47,127 bases of DNA from Alphaproteobacteria bacterium (GCA_030432315.1 JAUIHM010000015.1:1-47127); one strand, 5' to 3'; positions 1-8,671 are shown, counted from the first letter of the stretch. The notes: generated by a model from the letters alone, not told the origin. Made by a program: numbers and translations.

Positions 1-60
1 CCCGACGGCCATGTCCATGACATTGCCGCGGGCGATAAATTCCCTGAATTCCTTAAGCAT
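1..60 (-). CDS. mscL: Large-conductance mechanosensitive channel MscL, N-terminal fragment
   Basis: Only the first 20 codons are in the window; the gene continues off the left edge. The translation begins MLKEFREFIARGNVMDMAVG, the characteristic amphipathic N-terminal helix and start of TM1 of MscL, the stretch-activated emergency-release channel of the inner membrane. An AGGAG sits 7 nt upstream of the ATG and supports this start. It lies 90 bp downstream of ytoQ on the same strand, so it could be the last gene of the pheT-ytoQ transcript or have its own promoter. The call rests on a short but highly conserved stretch. Confidence 0.88.
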   Translation of the reverse strand, partial: MLKEFREFIARGNVMDMAVG

Positions 61-150
61 CCTCAGTCTCCTGTCTCTCGGTACGCCGTGTTGCGGCGCT
101 GCGCTTCCACTGAAATTCTGACAACGTGCGGCGCGTTTGCCGCAAGTGCA

Positions 151-606
151 TCACTCAGGCAAGCAGCCGGTTTCGACGTACCGAAGGATTTCTACGACCT
201 GTGACGCGGAATCAGCAACGGCAAGGGCCGCGGCATCCACCTCCTTCAACGCATGCTGATGCTCCGCCCCGTGCAGCACGATCAGCGACTTGCCCAAGGC
301 AGCGGCCATTCCCGCGTCAAATGCCGCGTTCCACTGCTTGTACCTGTCACCGAACCGCACAACCACCACATCTGCATCGGAAATGCCCTTTCGGGTCCGA
401 ATGGCATTCAGCTTCGCTCCCTTGTGGTCATGCCAGAACCTGTCCTGTTCCGCCCCGAGTATTGCAACGCCACAGTCATCGGACGCCGCGTGATCGGTCA
501 CCGGCCCCGAAAACACGACGTCAAGTCCCGCCTCGGCCACCCCCGCACGGATTTCTTCCCGCCAACCGGTGTGAATCTCGCCCGAGAGATAAACATTCAG
601 TCCCAT
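151..606 (-). CDS. ytoQ: YtoQ family protein
   Basis: A 151-aa cytosolic protein beginning MGLNVYLSGEIHTGWREEI, which matches the YtoQ family, a small Rossmann-like family related to nucleoside 2-deoxyribosyltransferases. I recognise the family, but its biochemical role is not established. The SGEIH segment near the N terminus and the GDRYKQWNAAFDAG segment around residues 86-99 resemble the nucleotide-binding and active-site regions of that fold. The start codon is 12 bp after the pheT stop, with GGAGGA in between, so translation is probably coupled to pheT. Length is normal for the family. Confidence 0.85.
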   Translation of the reverse strand: MGLNVYLSGEIHTGWREEIRAGVAEAGLDVVFSGPVTDHAASDDCGVAILGAEQDRFWHDHKGAKLNAIRTRKGISDADVVVVRFGDRYKQWNAAFDAGMAAALGKSLIVLHGAEHQHALKEVDAAALAVADSASQVVEILRYVETGCLPE

Positions 607-618
607 CTTGTCCTCCGG

Positions 619-3024
619 TTAGCCACGCAGAACGCCGCCGGTTGCCTTCTCCACTGCAGCCACAACGCGTCTCGAAACGTCTGCAATCTGCGCATCAGTC
701 AGAGTTGCCTCCGTGGGCTGGAGGCGAACGGCAATCGCCAACGATTTCCTGCCCTCTCCCAACTGCGCCACTGCCTTTGCACCTTCGAATACGTCAAACA
801 CCGACGCTTCGGTGATCAGCTTCCTGTCTGCCCCCCGCGCGGCCTTCAAAACCTCCTCTGCCTCGACGGCGCCATCGACCACGAATGCGAAATCCCGCTC
901 CACGGCAGGCAGATCGTGCAACACCAGAGGCTGCCTGGCCGCGCCCTTCCTGCGCGCCTGCGGCAGCGCTTCGAGGAACACGGTAAATGCCACCACCGGT
1001 CCCCTGACATCGAGTGCGGTCAGAACCCTGGGGTTCAGTTCACCAAATATCCCCAGTACGGTTTTCGGACCAAGGGTCAGCACCCCGTGCCGCCCTGGAT
1101 GCCAGCACTCCGGACCGCTACGCTGAATCTGCAGTCGTGCGGGAGCCCCCAGCGCCGCGAGAACCGCCTCAACGTCGGCTTTCACGTCAAAAATGTCGAC
1201 CGACCGCCGCCCACCATGCACGTCACGCGGCCCCGACTGTCCGACACGGACTCCCGATGCAACCAAGTGCTGCTCGCCCGGTTCGCTGCCATGAAAGGCA
1301 TAGCCGACCTCAAAGAGCGCCAGATCCGAGAACCCCCGTGCCTGATTGCGGGCCGCCGCTCGCAGCAGCCCCGGCAGGAGCGCCGGACGCATGTGACTCA
1401 TTTCAGATGATATCGGATTTTCCAGCCGCATTGCAGGATCGTCGCCGCCAAACAGACCCGCCGCGGTCTCGTCGATGAACGAATAGCTGACCGCCTCATT
1501 GTACCCCAGTGCCGCAATCTGGCGCCGCGCCAGACCTTCGCGCTTCTGGATTGGTGTGAGGATCGGCTTGGCCACGCCAACCGCCCGCGGCAAAGGCTGG
1601 TTTTCGAGATTGCTGAGCGACGTTACCCGCGCTACCTCCTCCACCAGATCCGCCTCTCCCTGCACATCCGGCCGCCAGGAGGGCACGCCCACGGTCAGGA
1701 CGTCCCCTTCAGGCACCGGTTTGAAACCGAGGCTCTCGAGAATGCCGATCTGTGCCGCTGCCGGAACTTCCATGCCAACCAGGCCCAATACCCGGTTCGG
1801 ATCGAGCCGATAGCTTCGCGCGGTTTTCGGCGGCCGACCCGCAGTGACGGTATCTGTCGGCGTGCCTCCGCAAAGGTCGAGAATCATCGCCGTGGCAAGC
1901 TCCATTCCGACAGGAGTGAAGTCCGGATCGACCCCGCGTTCGAACCGGTAACGCGCGTCGGAATTGATCTTGAGACGCCGGCCGGTATGGGCGGTGCGGA
2001 TCGGATCGAACCAAGCGGATTCCACGAAAACATTGGTGGTTTCATGCGTGCAGCTAGAGGCGAGCCCTCCCATCACCCCGCCTATCCCTTCCGGTCCGCG
2101 CTCGTCACAGACCAGCGTTTCTGACCCGTCGAAGACGTACTCCTTTTCATCGAGCGCCATCAGGCGTTCACCCGGATGCGCCAGGCGAACGGTGATAGGA
2201 CCATGCACCTTGTCGGCATCAAAGACGTGGAGCGGACGCCCCCGGTCGAAGGTGATGAAATTCGTTATATCCACCAGCGCCGAAATCGGTCGCAGGCCTA
2301 TCGCCTTCAGCCGGTCCTGCAGCCATTTTGGCGACGGGCCGTTCTTTACACCCCGGATCAGCCGCCCCACGAACAGCGGACAGGCCTCTGACGCCACGTC
2401 CGGCGCCAGGTACACCGCCACCGGGCAGGGCTCAGTTCCCCCTATCGCTTTGATTTCAGGCGTTTTCAGCACGCCCAGCCCCCGCGCCGCGAGATCCCGG
2501 GCGATGCCGGCGACGCCGAGGGCGTCGGGGCGGTTGGGGGTGATGGCGATTTCGATCACCGGGTCGGAAGGATGCAGGTCGGTGTAGCGGGCGCCGACGG
2601 GGGCCGCAGGATCGAGTTCGATGATGCCGCTGTGTTCATCCGAAAGCAGCATTTCCCGCTCGGAAAGCATCATGCCGAAGCTCTCGATCCCACGGATCTT
2701 GCCGACCTTGATTGTGGTGTCGATGCCGGGGATATAGTCGCCCGGTTTTGCCACCACGACCTTGATGCCGGCCCGGGCATTGGGCGCGCCACAAATAATC
2801 TGCTGTGTGCCGTCACCGGTCAACACCTTGCAAACCTTGAGTTTATCGGCGTCCGGATGCTTTTCTGCCTCAAGGACCTCGCCGACGGTAAACACCGAAA
2901 GCTGTGCTGCCGGGTCGGTCACGCCTTCGACTTCGAGACCGAGATCGGTCAGGGCGAAGGTGATTTCATCGAGGGTGGCCTGGGTGTCCAGGTGTTCCTT
3001 GAGCCAGGCGAGTGTAAACTTCAT
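619..3024 (-). CDS. pheT: Phenylalanine-tRNA ligase beta subunit
   Basis: An 801-aa beta subunit of the heterotetrameric PheRS, which charges tRNA-Phe in the cytosol. The order is standard: N-terminal MKFTLAWLKEHL, an EMAP/OB-type tRNA-binding domain at about residues 40-150 (HPDADKLKVCKV, IICGAPN), the B3/B4 editing region, the B5 domain, the catalytic-like core, and a C-terminal FDX-ACB anticodon-binding domain (roughly 705-800, including VERDFAFVVD). Length is typical. pheT is not next to pheS, whose gene starts about 4.6 kb upstream with four other same-strand genes between. The 227-bp upstream gap carries a four-copy 11-bp repeat and a promoter-like pair of boxes, so pheT probably has its own promoter. 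Confidence 0.97.
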   Translation of the reverse strand: MKFTLAWLKEHLDTQATLDEITFALTDLGLEVEGVTDPAAQLSVFTVGEVLEAEKHPDADKLKVCKVLTGDGTQQIICGAPNARAGIKVVVAKPGDYIPGIDTTIKVGKIRGIESFGMMLSEREMLLSDEHSGIIELDPAAPVGARYTDLHPSDPVIEIAITPNRPDALGVAGIARDLAARGLGVLKTPEIKAIGGTEPCPVAVYLAPDVASEACPLFVGRLIRGVKNGPSPKWLQDRLKAIGLRPISALVDITNFITFDRGRPLHVFDADKVHGPITVRLAHPGERLMALDEKEYVFDGSETLVCDERGPEGIGGVMGGLASSCTHETTNVFVESAWFDPIRTAHTGRRLKINSDARYRFERGVDPDFTPVGMELATAMILDLCGGTPTDTVTAGRPPKTARSYRLDPNRVLGLVGMEVPAAAQIGILESLGFKPVPEGDVLTVGVPSWRPDVQGEADLVEEVARVTSLSNLENQPLPRAVGVAKPILTPIQKREGLARRQIAALGYNEAVSYSFIDETAAGLFGGDDPAMRLENPISSEMSHMRPALLPGLLRAAARNQARGFSDLALFEVGYAFHGSEPGEQHLVASGVRVGQSGPRDVHGGRRSVDIFDVKADVEAVLAALGAPARLQIQRSGPECWHPGRHGVLTLGPKTVLGIFGELNPRVLTALDVRGPVVAFTVFLEALPQARRKGAARQPLVLHDLPAVERDFAFVVDGAVEAEEVLKAARGADRKLITEASVFDVFEGAKAVAQLGEGRKSLAIAVRLQPTEATLTDAQIADVSRRVVAAVEKATGGVLRG

Positions 3025-3054
3025 GATCCATTGCCCCAGTGTCGGTCGGACGAG

Positions 3055-3083
3055 GGTTTAGGCGATCCGGACAGGCTTGAAAA
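3055..3083 (-). promoter_or_regulatory. Candidate pheT promoter downstream of the 11-bp repeat array
   Basis: On the minus strand TTTTCA (3083-3078) and TAAACC (3060-3055) are separated by 17 nt, a sigma70-like layout 30 nt upstream of the pheT ATG. The CCTTTT that covers the -35-like box occurs at exactly the same offset from the last GGTATC unit as in front of alaC (38121-38126), and the -10-like box begins in the same register. The boxes are weak matches to consensus. The call rests mainly on the conserved spacing between the two loci and is inference. Confidence 0.4.
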
Positions 3084-3102
3084 GGCCAGGAAACCCCGCG
3101 GC

Positions 3103-3146
3103 ATCCGGATACCCATCCCGTACCCAACCGATACCCTACCGATACC
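3103..3146 (-). repeat. Four tandem 11-bp GGTATC-type units upstream of pheT
   Basis: Read on the minus strand, four consecutive 11-nt units start at 3146, 3135, 3124 and 3113: GGTATCGGTAG, GGTATCGGTTG, GGTACGGGATG and GGTATCCGGAT. The first five or six bases are conserved, the rest varies, and the 11-nt period puts every copy on nearly the same helical face. The last hexamer ends 83 nt before the pheT ATG. A second array of the same design precedes alaC at 38060-38103. The arrangement suggests cooperative binding of a regulator or nucleoid protein. No known motif comes to mind. Confidence 0.75.
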
Positions 3147-3251
3147 GACGTTTTTTGGTCCCGCGTCCCACGAAACTGCGGTTTGCGTCCCCTCCCAAAA
3201 ACCTGCCCGGTCGCGACCGGGGCCGCCTTGCAGCCCCGGTTGCCTCAGTGC

Positions 3252-4043
3252 TCAGAACTCCAGCCCACACGCCTGACGGATGGCGGTCTGCACCGGCGAG
3301 GGCGGCAGCGCCGGGTCGAACGCGGCCACCGGGACCAGCGGCGGCTGCGCCATGAACCGTGGCTGTTTCCCCCTGTGCGCCTGTGCTGCATGGACGAGGA
3401 ATGGATGGCACAGCCATACGGTGCCCGCCACACCCGTTGCAGGCTCGACGCTGAATCCTGCGGTGGAGGCGAACCCGTCAGCGGCAAGCTGCCGGAGCGA
3501 ACAGCCATCTTCGCCAAACGGCAGCAGTTCCCGTGCGATGATTTGATGTGATCCGATGCGGATCCGGGTCGGCGCATCGTCGGGACCGACATCCGAGAAC
3601 AGGAACAGCATCAGCAGCGCCCGGCCGCGGCTTTTCACGTTCACCCGCCACTCCATGAAATCCGAATTGTCGGTGCCGAACCCCATGTCGACATGCCAGC
3701 CGTCGTCGCCGGCAGGCTCAGCGGAGGGAAAGCGGATCGGAAAGGTTCCGAGGCCCTGTGGCGCGCGCCAGCGGCCCTGCCCGACCAGCCGATCCCAGGC
3801 GTCGTGCAGTAAGGGCGTATTTGCGGCCTCGACAAACGGCGGCGACGATTTCCAACCGACGCGGACAACCGGCCTGGTCCAGCCCGCCGGATCGTCCGGG
3901 GAAAGACCGGTTTCCGCCCACAGCACGTCCCTGCAAAGCCCTGCAAGCCCGGGACTGAAGGCATGCTCTATTTTGACAAAACCGCTGTCGATAAAATCCT
4001 GCACCTGACCCGCGGTCAGGCGATTGGTCTGTTTCCTGTTCAT
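3252..4043 (-). CDS. Phytanoyl-CoA dioxygenase (PhyH) family protein
   Basis: A 263-aa protein with the features of Fe(II)/2-oxoglutarate-dependent oxygenases of the PhyH type. There is an N-terminal FIDSGFVKIEHAFSP segment, the HxD iron-binding pair in GWHVDMGF (around residue 136), and a distal His in HPFLVHAAQAHRG followed by an Arg in KQPRFMAQPP, where the family binds 2-oxoglutarate. The substrate cannot be deduced. The family ranges from phytanoyl-CoA and ectoine hydroxylases to secondary-metabolite tailoring enzymes. It lies between a small secreted-protein gene and pheT on the same strand, separated from pheT by 227 bp that holds the repeat array. Confidence 0.8.
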   Translation of the reverse strand: MNRKQTNRLTAGQVQDFIDSGFVKIEHAFSPGLAGLCRDVLWAETGLSPDDPAGWTRPVVRVGWKSSPPFVEAANTPLLHDAWDRLVGQGRWRAPQGLGTFPIRFPSAEPAGDDGWHVDMGFGTDNSDFMEWRVNVKSRGRALLMLFLFSDVGPDDAPTRIRIGSHQIIARELLPFGEDGCSLRQLAADGFASTAGFSVEPATGVAGTVWLCHPFLVHAAQAHRGKQPRFMAQPPLVPVAAFDPALPPSPVQTAIRQACGLEF

Positions 4044-4264
4044 CCTGAATCCTCCATGCGGCCCGCACCCTGGTGGAGCCGTCGTGTTCTGACTGGCGCA
4101 GCAGCGCCCGAACGGATTTCAGCCGGTCAGATCAGCTGGAACAATGTGGAGTTGAACATCATGGGAAGACCCCGTGCCAATGGGAAGGTTACCGAAACAT
4201 GGTTTGGGCGAATTTGGCTAAAAGTCCACTCTTCGGGCACCTGACCGCGCCTCGAGCCGAAGCA

Positions 4265-4621
4265 TCACCGGATTGTACCGACGAGAAACTCCGCTAGAGC
4301 ACGGATCTGCCACAGAGACCGGATCGAAGGCCCGTCGGCTGGTCCGGCGGAACGATAACTGACACCGGTGGGTTTTGGTGTCGTCCCGACACCGGGCAGG
4401 TCAGGCCAGGGCGGTTCGGTCAGGGTTTCGACATCTGCCGCTTCCGGAGCGCCGCAACTGCGGTCGAGCCCTTCCGAGCGTTCGGTGAGAACGCACACAT
4501 CCTCTTCTGCAGGGACCGATCTCGTCCCGGCGCCCATGTCGAGGCCGAAAGCCGTTCCAGGCAGGACGGATCCGCAGACCGACAGCGCCAGCATTGCAGC
4601 GCCAAGGCGAACTCTTTGCAT
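4265..4621 (-). CDS. Small secreted protein of unknown function
   Basis: A 118-aa product. The ATG at 4621 is preferred over an upstream in-frame start because GAGGA lies 8 nt before it. The N terminus (MQRVRLGAAMLALSVCGSVL, then PGTAFG) is a good Sec signal peptide with probable cleavage after Ala-Phe-Gly. The mature part is short, Pro-rich and acidic, with two Cys (CVLTERSEGLDRSC) that could form a disulphide in the periplasm. I recognise no family. It is flanked by gaps of about 140 bp (toward the glycosyltransferase) and 220 bp (toward the PhyH gene), so its operon status is unclear. The clear ribosome-binding site and signal peptide make it likely to be real. Confidence 0.55.
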   Translation of the reverse strand: MQRVRLGAAMLALSVCGSVLPGTAFGLDMGAGTRSVPAEEDVCVLTERSEGLDRSCGAPEAADVETLTEPPWPDLPGVGTTPKPTGVSYRSAGPADGPSIRSLWQIRALAEFLVGTIR

Positions 4622-4747
4622 TACCGAATTCCTCACTGCCACATCCGGTTTCCTTCACTCTTTCGTCAGTTAAGGTCGCGCACCGCCAGTTACACGTCCA
4701 AGTGATCGGTTTCCGTCGAAAAAATCCAACCGCATCGGAAGTAAGGC

Positions 4748-4779
4748 AAAAAACCGCCGCTCAGATGACTCCAAAGCGG
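4748..4779 (-). terminator. Possible intrinsic terminator of the glycosyltransferase gene
   Basis: On the minus strand CCGCT (4779-4775) pairs with AGCGG (4761-4757) across a 13-nt loop, and a run of six T follows at 4753-4748. The stem spans the stop codon of the upstream gene. The stem is short and separated from the T run by three bases, so strength is uncertain. Confidence 0.4.
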
Positions 4780-5873
4780 TTTTCAACGATCCGCATCAGA
4801 TTCCGTTCGAAGATCTCGGGGGTGAAATGCGTTTCGATCCGCGCGAGCGCATTGCGGCCCATGCGGCGCAGTTCCGACGGGGCATCAACAAAGTGCTGCA
4901 CCTGACCGCGCATTTGCTCGAAATCGCCGGCTTCGAAAATGAAACCCGTTTCGCCCGGTTCGACAAAATACCGGGTTCCACAGTCGGACCCGACGATCAC
5001 CGCCAGCCCCGACGCCATCGCTTCAACCGGGGCGATGCCCGCGGGTTCCTTACGACTGGGCATGACAAAAAGATCATGCGCTCCATAGAGTTCCCGCGCC
5101 GCACCGTAGGAAAGATTGGTCCGCATTTGGACCGCTTCCGTCACGCCCTGCAGGGTAATCTCATCGCGCAGCGCTTGGAAGGCCGGACCCGGTGTTTCCC
5201 CCAGCAGTCCAGCCAGTGTCAGTCTGACCTGGCCCGCGCGCAGCATCTCTCCCAGCGTCCGCACCAGCGGCACATGGTTCTTGCGGGCCTGATCGAGTTT
5301 GCCCACCGCGAGAATGCTGATCGGCAGGCCGGTGGCCCAGTCGGATTTCGCGTCGCCAAACGGTTCTACCGCGAAGGGAATGAAATCGTATGTCTTGCCT
5401 GGCACGTCGTGTTTCGGCGCAGCGCTGACCGTATTGATCGTGTGTGCCGGCCAAAGTCCAAGCCGCAACATCAGCCGCCGCTGCAGCGGCAACTGCTCAT
5501 AGCCGTCGGGGCTGAGTCCGTAGAGCAGAAAGCGGATACCCATGGCGCGACAGAGCAGGAACAGCGCCATGTTAAGCACCGAGGCATTGCGGCCGATCAC
5601 CAGATCGGGCCGGACCCGTTTCAGATAGGCGCGCAGAAACGCCAGTGGCGGAAGCCTCTGTTCGCCCGCATCGAATGCAGGTTCCGACCAGCCCTCGACG
5701 GTACGGAAGGTTCCCGGACCCGGCACCCGCGTCACTTCTACGCCCTCGCCATAATGCTCGGTCGGATTGGTGCTACGGACAAGAAAATGCACCTGATGAC
5801 CCGCCCGGCGCAGCCCGAGCACCATGCCGTCATGGTTCGGATGATAGCGCGGCACCGAGAAGACGATCCTCAT
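4761..5873 (-). CDS. Glycosyltransferase family 4 (GT-B fold)
   Basis: A 370-aa cytosolic or peripheral-membrane glycosyltransferase. The N-terminal acceptor domain begins MRIVFSVPRYHPNHDGMVLG. The C-terminal donor domain has the family signature: ILAVGKLDQARKN, then the EX7E-like segment EPAGIAPVEAMASGLAVI around residues 281-298, followed by PGETGFIFEAGD. A sugar nucleotide is the expected donor; acceptor and product cannot be told from sequence. An in-frame GTG at 5882 is possible, but the only Shine-Dalgarno-like AGGGG overlaps it and is correctly spaced for the ATG at 5873. It lies 100 bp downstream of a secreted-protein gene in the pheS strand block, so co-transcription with pheS is possible. 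Confidence 0.88.
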   Translation of the reverse strand: MRIVFSVPRYHPNHDGMVLGLRRAGHQVHFLVRSTNPTEHYGEGVEVTRVPGPGTFRTVEGWSEPAFDAGEQRLPPLAFLRAYLKRVRPDLVIGRNASVLNMALFLLCRAMGIRFLLYGLSPDGYEQLPLQRRLMLRLGLWPAHTINTVSAAPKHDVPGKTYDFIPFAVEPFGDAKSDWATGLPISILAVGKLDQARKNHVPLVRTLGEMLRAGQVRLTLAGLLGETPGPAFQALRDEITLQGVTEAVQMRTNLSYGAARELYGAHDLFVMPSRKEPAGIAPVEAMASGLAVIVGSDCGTRYFVEPGETGFIFEAGDFEQMRGQVQHFVDAPSELRRMGRNALARIETHFTPEIFERNLMRIVENRFGVI

Positions 5874-5973
5874 GTCAGACACCCCTGATAACTTTCGGCG
5901 ACGCGGCCGCGAAGGATCATGCGGTCAGGATAGCGATTGCCCGAACCGGGTCAATTGACCGCCGCCGAAATGC

Positions 5974-6492
5974 CTACTGCCGGGTCCAGACCCGCACCGG
6001 CATCTGCTGCGGTTCGGCCGCCACAATCGTCATTGTTTCCGCATCGCAGGTATATCCGGCACTCACGGACCGGTCCGGCAGATCGGCGACACCCTGCCCG
6101 GACTCCTTGAGCACCTTGGGCGGCGTGCCGGCAGGACCACGCATCTCGGCCCGGGTTCGCACGTCGAAGGCGGTAAACCGGCCGGTGACGGTGCTTCCTT
6201 CGGTCTGCAGCACCAGGGAAAAGGTTCCTTCGCCGGAATTCACCAGCGTCATGCCGCCCTGCTCGACATCCACATGAAAGCCGTCGATCCGCCCCTGCGC
6301 CGTTCCGTCGGCAGAAATGACCAGGGTAACCGTGCCGTCGAGTGCCGCCACAGGTACTGGCGAAATCGACCGGTACAGATCCAGCGCCTGGGCGATTTCG
6401 CCGCGCCAGGTGCCGGTCAGGCAGGGATCGGTCGCGGCAAACGCCGGAGCGCCCAGCAGCAGGGAAGCCAGCGCGGAACCCGCAAGTCGCAT
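5974..6492 (-). CDS. Small secreted protein of unknown function next to pheS
   Basis: A 172-aa product with a classic signal peptide (MRLAGSALASLLLGAPAFAA) and a mature domain rich in beta-forming residues (TDPCLTGTWRGEIAQAL, then GTVTLVISADG and TFSLVLQTEG), suggesting a small periplasmic beta-barrel, lipocalin-like at most. Two Cys (the first shortly after the cleavage site, the second in YTCDAETM) may form a disulphide. The start at 6492 is set by AAGGGA six bases upstream. The gene begins 37 bp after the pheS stop on the same strand, so it is probably translated from the pheS mRNA. I recognise no named family. Confidence 0.65.
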   Translation of the reverse strand: MRLAGSALASLLLGAPAFAATDPCLTGTWRGEIAQALDLYRSISPVPVAALDGTVTLVISADGTAQGRIDGFHVDVEQGGMTLVNSGEGTFSLVLQTEGSTVTGRFTAFDVRTRAEMRGPAGTPPKVLKESGQGVADLPDRSVSAGYTCDAETMTIVAAEPQQMPVRVWTRQ

Positions 6493-6529
6493 CGGCTTTC
6501 CCTTCGCGGCGCCGGCCGTTTCCGCCCGT

Positions 6530-7609
6530 TCAGCGGTTGATGCCACCCTGAATCGTCGGCACGTCGAGCGCGGCAAATCCGTAGTGACGGAGCCAGCGCA
6601 GGTCGCTGTCGAAAAACGCCCGCAGGTCGGGGATGCCGTACTTCAGCATCGCCATCCGGTCTATGCCCATGCCAAAGGCGAAACCCTGCCACTCGGCCGG
6701 ATCGACGCCGGCGGCGGTCAGCACTTTCGGGTGGACCATGCCGGAGCCCAGCACTTCGAGCCAGTCGCTGCCCTCGCCGACACGCACCTGGCCGTCGACC
6801 CATTCGCACTGGATGTCCACTTCCGCCGAAGGTTCGGTGAACGGGAAATGCGAGGCGCGGAAACGGGTCTTCACCCCGGTGCCGAAAAAAGCCGAGAAGA
6901 ACTCCTCCAGCACCCATTTCAGGTTGGCCATGGTGATGTCGCGGTCGATCGCCAGGCCCTCGATCTGGTGGAACATCGGCGTGTGGGTCTGGTCGTAATC
7001 GGCGCGGTAAACCCGGCCGGGCGCAATGATCCGGCAGGGTGCGCCGTGTTCCTGCATGTGACGGATCTGCACCGGCGAGGTGTGGGTGCGCAGCACGTGC
7101 GGCGGCTGGTTGCTGCCTTCGCGGCGCGACATGTAGAACGTGTCCATCTCTGCGCGGGCCGGATGATGGCCGGGAATGTTGAGCGCATCGAAATTGTGCC
7201 AGTCGTTCTCGATCTGCGGTCCTTCGGCAACGGAAAAGCCGAGATCGGCGAAGATCGCGCTGATTTCGTCCATCACCTGGCTGACCGGGTGAATGGTGCC
7301 CTGCGGCGTGGCGCGCGCCGGCAGGGTCACGTCGGTCCATTCGGTCGCCAGCCGCGCGTTCAGGGCCGCATCGGCAAGAGCCGCGCGGGCCATGGCGATC
7401 GCCTGATTGAGATCGTCCTTCAGCGCATTGAGCGCGGGCCCGGCGGTCTGGCGTTCCTCGGGCGTCATTTTGCCCAAGCCGCGCATCAGCAGTGACACCT
7501 CGCCCTTCTTGCCCAGCGCCGCGACCCTGGTGTCTTCCAGCGCCTGCTCGTCCGCCGCAGCGGCAATGGCCGCCAGATACCTGTCGCGCAGCCCGGTGAT
7601 CCCGTCCAT
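6530..7609 (-). CDS. pheS: Phenylalanine-tRNA ligase alpha subunit
   Basis: A 359-aa catalytic alpha subunit of PheRS. The N-terminal coiled-coil tRNA-binding region covers roughly residues 1-85. The class II core follows, with [12 protein letters not shown], motif 2 in [20 protein letters not shown], and motif 3 in [20 protein letters not shown] near the C terminus. The ATG at 7609 was chosen over an in-frame TTG at 7621, which has a GAGGG directly abutting it and so no usable spacing. The gene is divergent from the cbpA-like gene and is followed at 37 bp by a secreted-protein gene. pheT lies about 3.5 kb further on, an unusual split of the two subunits. Confidence 0.97.
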   Translation of the reverse strand: MDGITGLRDRYLAAIAAAADEQALEDTRVAALGKKGEVSLLMRGLGKMTPEERQTAGPALNALKDDLNQAIAMARAALADAALNARLATEWTDVTLPARATPQGTIHPVSQVMDEISAIFADLGFSVAEGPQIENDWHNFDALNIPGHHPARAEMDTFYMSRREGSNQPPHVLRTHTSPVQIRHMQEHGAPCRIIAPGRVYRADYDQTHTPMFHQIEGLAIDRDITMANLKWVLEEFFSAFFGTGVKTRFRASHFPFTEPSAEVDIQCEWVDGQVRVGEGSDWLEVLGSGMVHPKVLTAAGVDPAEWQGFAFGMGIDRMAMLKYGIPDLRAFFDSDLRWLRHYGFAALDVPTIQGGINR

Positions 7610-7693
7610 GTCCTGTCCCAAACCCTCGTGGAAGTCGAAGCCGCGTGGTGCCTACCACAAGGACCCGCGATTGCAAGCGCGGAGCGCCGGGGC

Positions 7694-7737
7694 GCTGTTG
7701 ACTTTGACCGGTCCGGGGTGAAACTGCGGTCAACAGC
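7694..7737. promoter_or_regulatory. Inverted repeat between pheS and cbpA
   Basis: GCTGTTGAC (7694-7702) and GTCAACAGC (7729-7737) form a perfect 9-bp inverted repeat with a 26-bp spacer in the divergent intergenic region. Each arm contains TTGAC facing inward, so the arms could be -35 elements of overlapping divergent promoters or the two half-sites of an operator. No convincing -10 box stands out for either direction. Confidence 0.35.
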
Positions 7738-7765
7738 ACTCAACCGACGGATGGTTTCCCTTCAC

Positions 7766-8671
7766 ATGAGCACGGACCCCTATGCGGCGCTCGGCCTCGG
7801 CAAGACCGCGACCCAGGACGAGATCAAGAAGGCCTATCGCAAAATAGCCAAGGAGGCCCACCCGGACCTCAACCCAGGTGACACCAAGGCCGAGGGGCGG
7901 TTCAAGGCGGCGGCAGCGGCCTACGACCTGCTGAAGGATCCCGAAACTCGCGCAAAATTCGACCGCGGCGAGATCGACGCGGCGGGCCAGGAACGCGCCC
8001 AGCGCAGCTATTACCGCGAATATGCCGAGGCGCCGAACAGCGGTTACCGCACCTCGCGCGGCTTTGACGACATGGGCGGTTTCGGCGGCGTGTTCGACGA
8101 TCTGTTCCGGCAGCGGGGCGCGGGCGGGCGCGGCCAGGCGGCGAAGGGCCAGGACATGCATTTCAACCTCGAGGTCGGGTTCATGGAAGCGGCGCTCGGT
8201 GGCACGAGGCGACTGACCCTGCCCGGTGGCAACGCCATCGACGTAAAAATCCCCCAGGGTCTCGCCGACGGTCAGACCATCCGTCTGCGCGGCAAGGGCC
8301 ACAAAGGCATTGGCGGCGGTCCGGACGGCGATGCCCTTGTGACGGTGGGGGTGGCCGAGCATCCCTTCTTCCGCCGCGAGGGCGAGGACATCCTGGTCGA
8401 TCTGCCGATTTCGCTCGACGAGGCGGTTTTGGGCGGCAAGGTCCAGGTTCCGACCATCGACGGCGCGGTGGCGCTGACCATCCCGGCCGGCGCCAACACT
8501 GGCCAGGTGCTGCGCCTGCGCGGGCGCGGCATCACCCGGGGCACAAAAAAGGGCGATCAGCGGGTGTCGCTGCGGGTGGTCATGCCGGAAAAGATTGACA
8601 CTGCCCTGTCGGATTTCATGAAATCCTGGAAACAGAACAACGCCTACAATCCGCGCAGGGGGATGGAGTGA
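7766..8671 (+). CDS. cbpA: DnaJ-type co-chaperone, CbpA-like (type II J protein)
   Basis: A 301-aa J-domain protein that would stimulate the DnaK ATPase and deliver substrates. The J domain spans about residues 4-65 with HPD at 32-34, then a Gly/Phe-rich linker (GGFGGVFDDLFRQRG). The C-terminal substrate-binding domains begin at about 125 (MHFNLEVGFMEAALGG). There is no CxxCxGxG zinc finger, which places it with CbpA rather than canonical DnaJ. The ATG at 7766 starts directly before the J domain; an in-frame ATG at 7751 is possible. The next gene, cbpM, overlaps its stop codon by one base, fixing the pair as an operon. Confidence 0.9.
   Translation: MSTDPYAALGLGKTATQDEIKKAYRKIAKEAHPDLNPGDTKAEGRFKAAAAAYDLLKDPETRAKFDRGEIDAAGQERAQRSYYREYAEAPNSGYRTSRGFDDMGGFGGVFDDLFRQRGAGGRGQAAKGQDMHFNLEVGFMEAALGGTRRLTLPGGNAIDVKIPQGLADGQTIRLRGKGHKGIGGGPDGDALVTVGVAEHPFFRREGEDILVDLPISLDEAVLGGKVQVPTIDGAVALTIPAGANTGQVLRLRGRGITRGTKKGDQRVSLRVVMPEKIDTALSDFMKSWKQNNAYNPRRGME

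Noticed and set aside
253-1410. 385-aa plus-strand open frame over ytoQ and the 3' part of pheT
   Set aside because: It spans two genuine minus-strand genes and has no recognisable motif or ribosome-binding site.
3103-3146. The 11-bp arrays as CRISPR or minisatellite
   Set aside because: Units of 11 bp with no spacers cannot be CRISPR. A minisatellite would conserve the whole unit, whereas here only the hexamer and the spacing are kept, and the design recurs at equal distance from two start codons.
4044-4264. Possible gene or tRNA in the 220-bp gap before the PhyH gene
   Set aside because: No ORF with a ribosome-binding site and no cloverleaf-like pattern or T-loop GTTCGAATC-like segment seen by eye.
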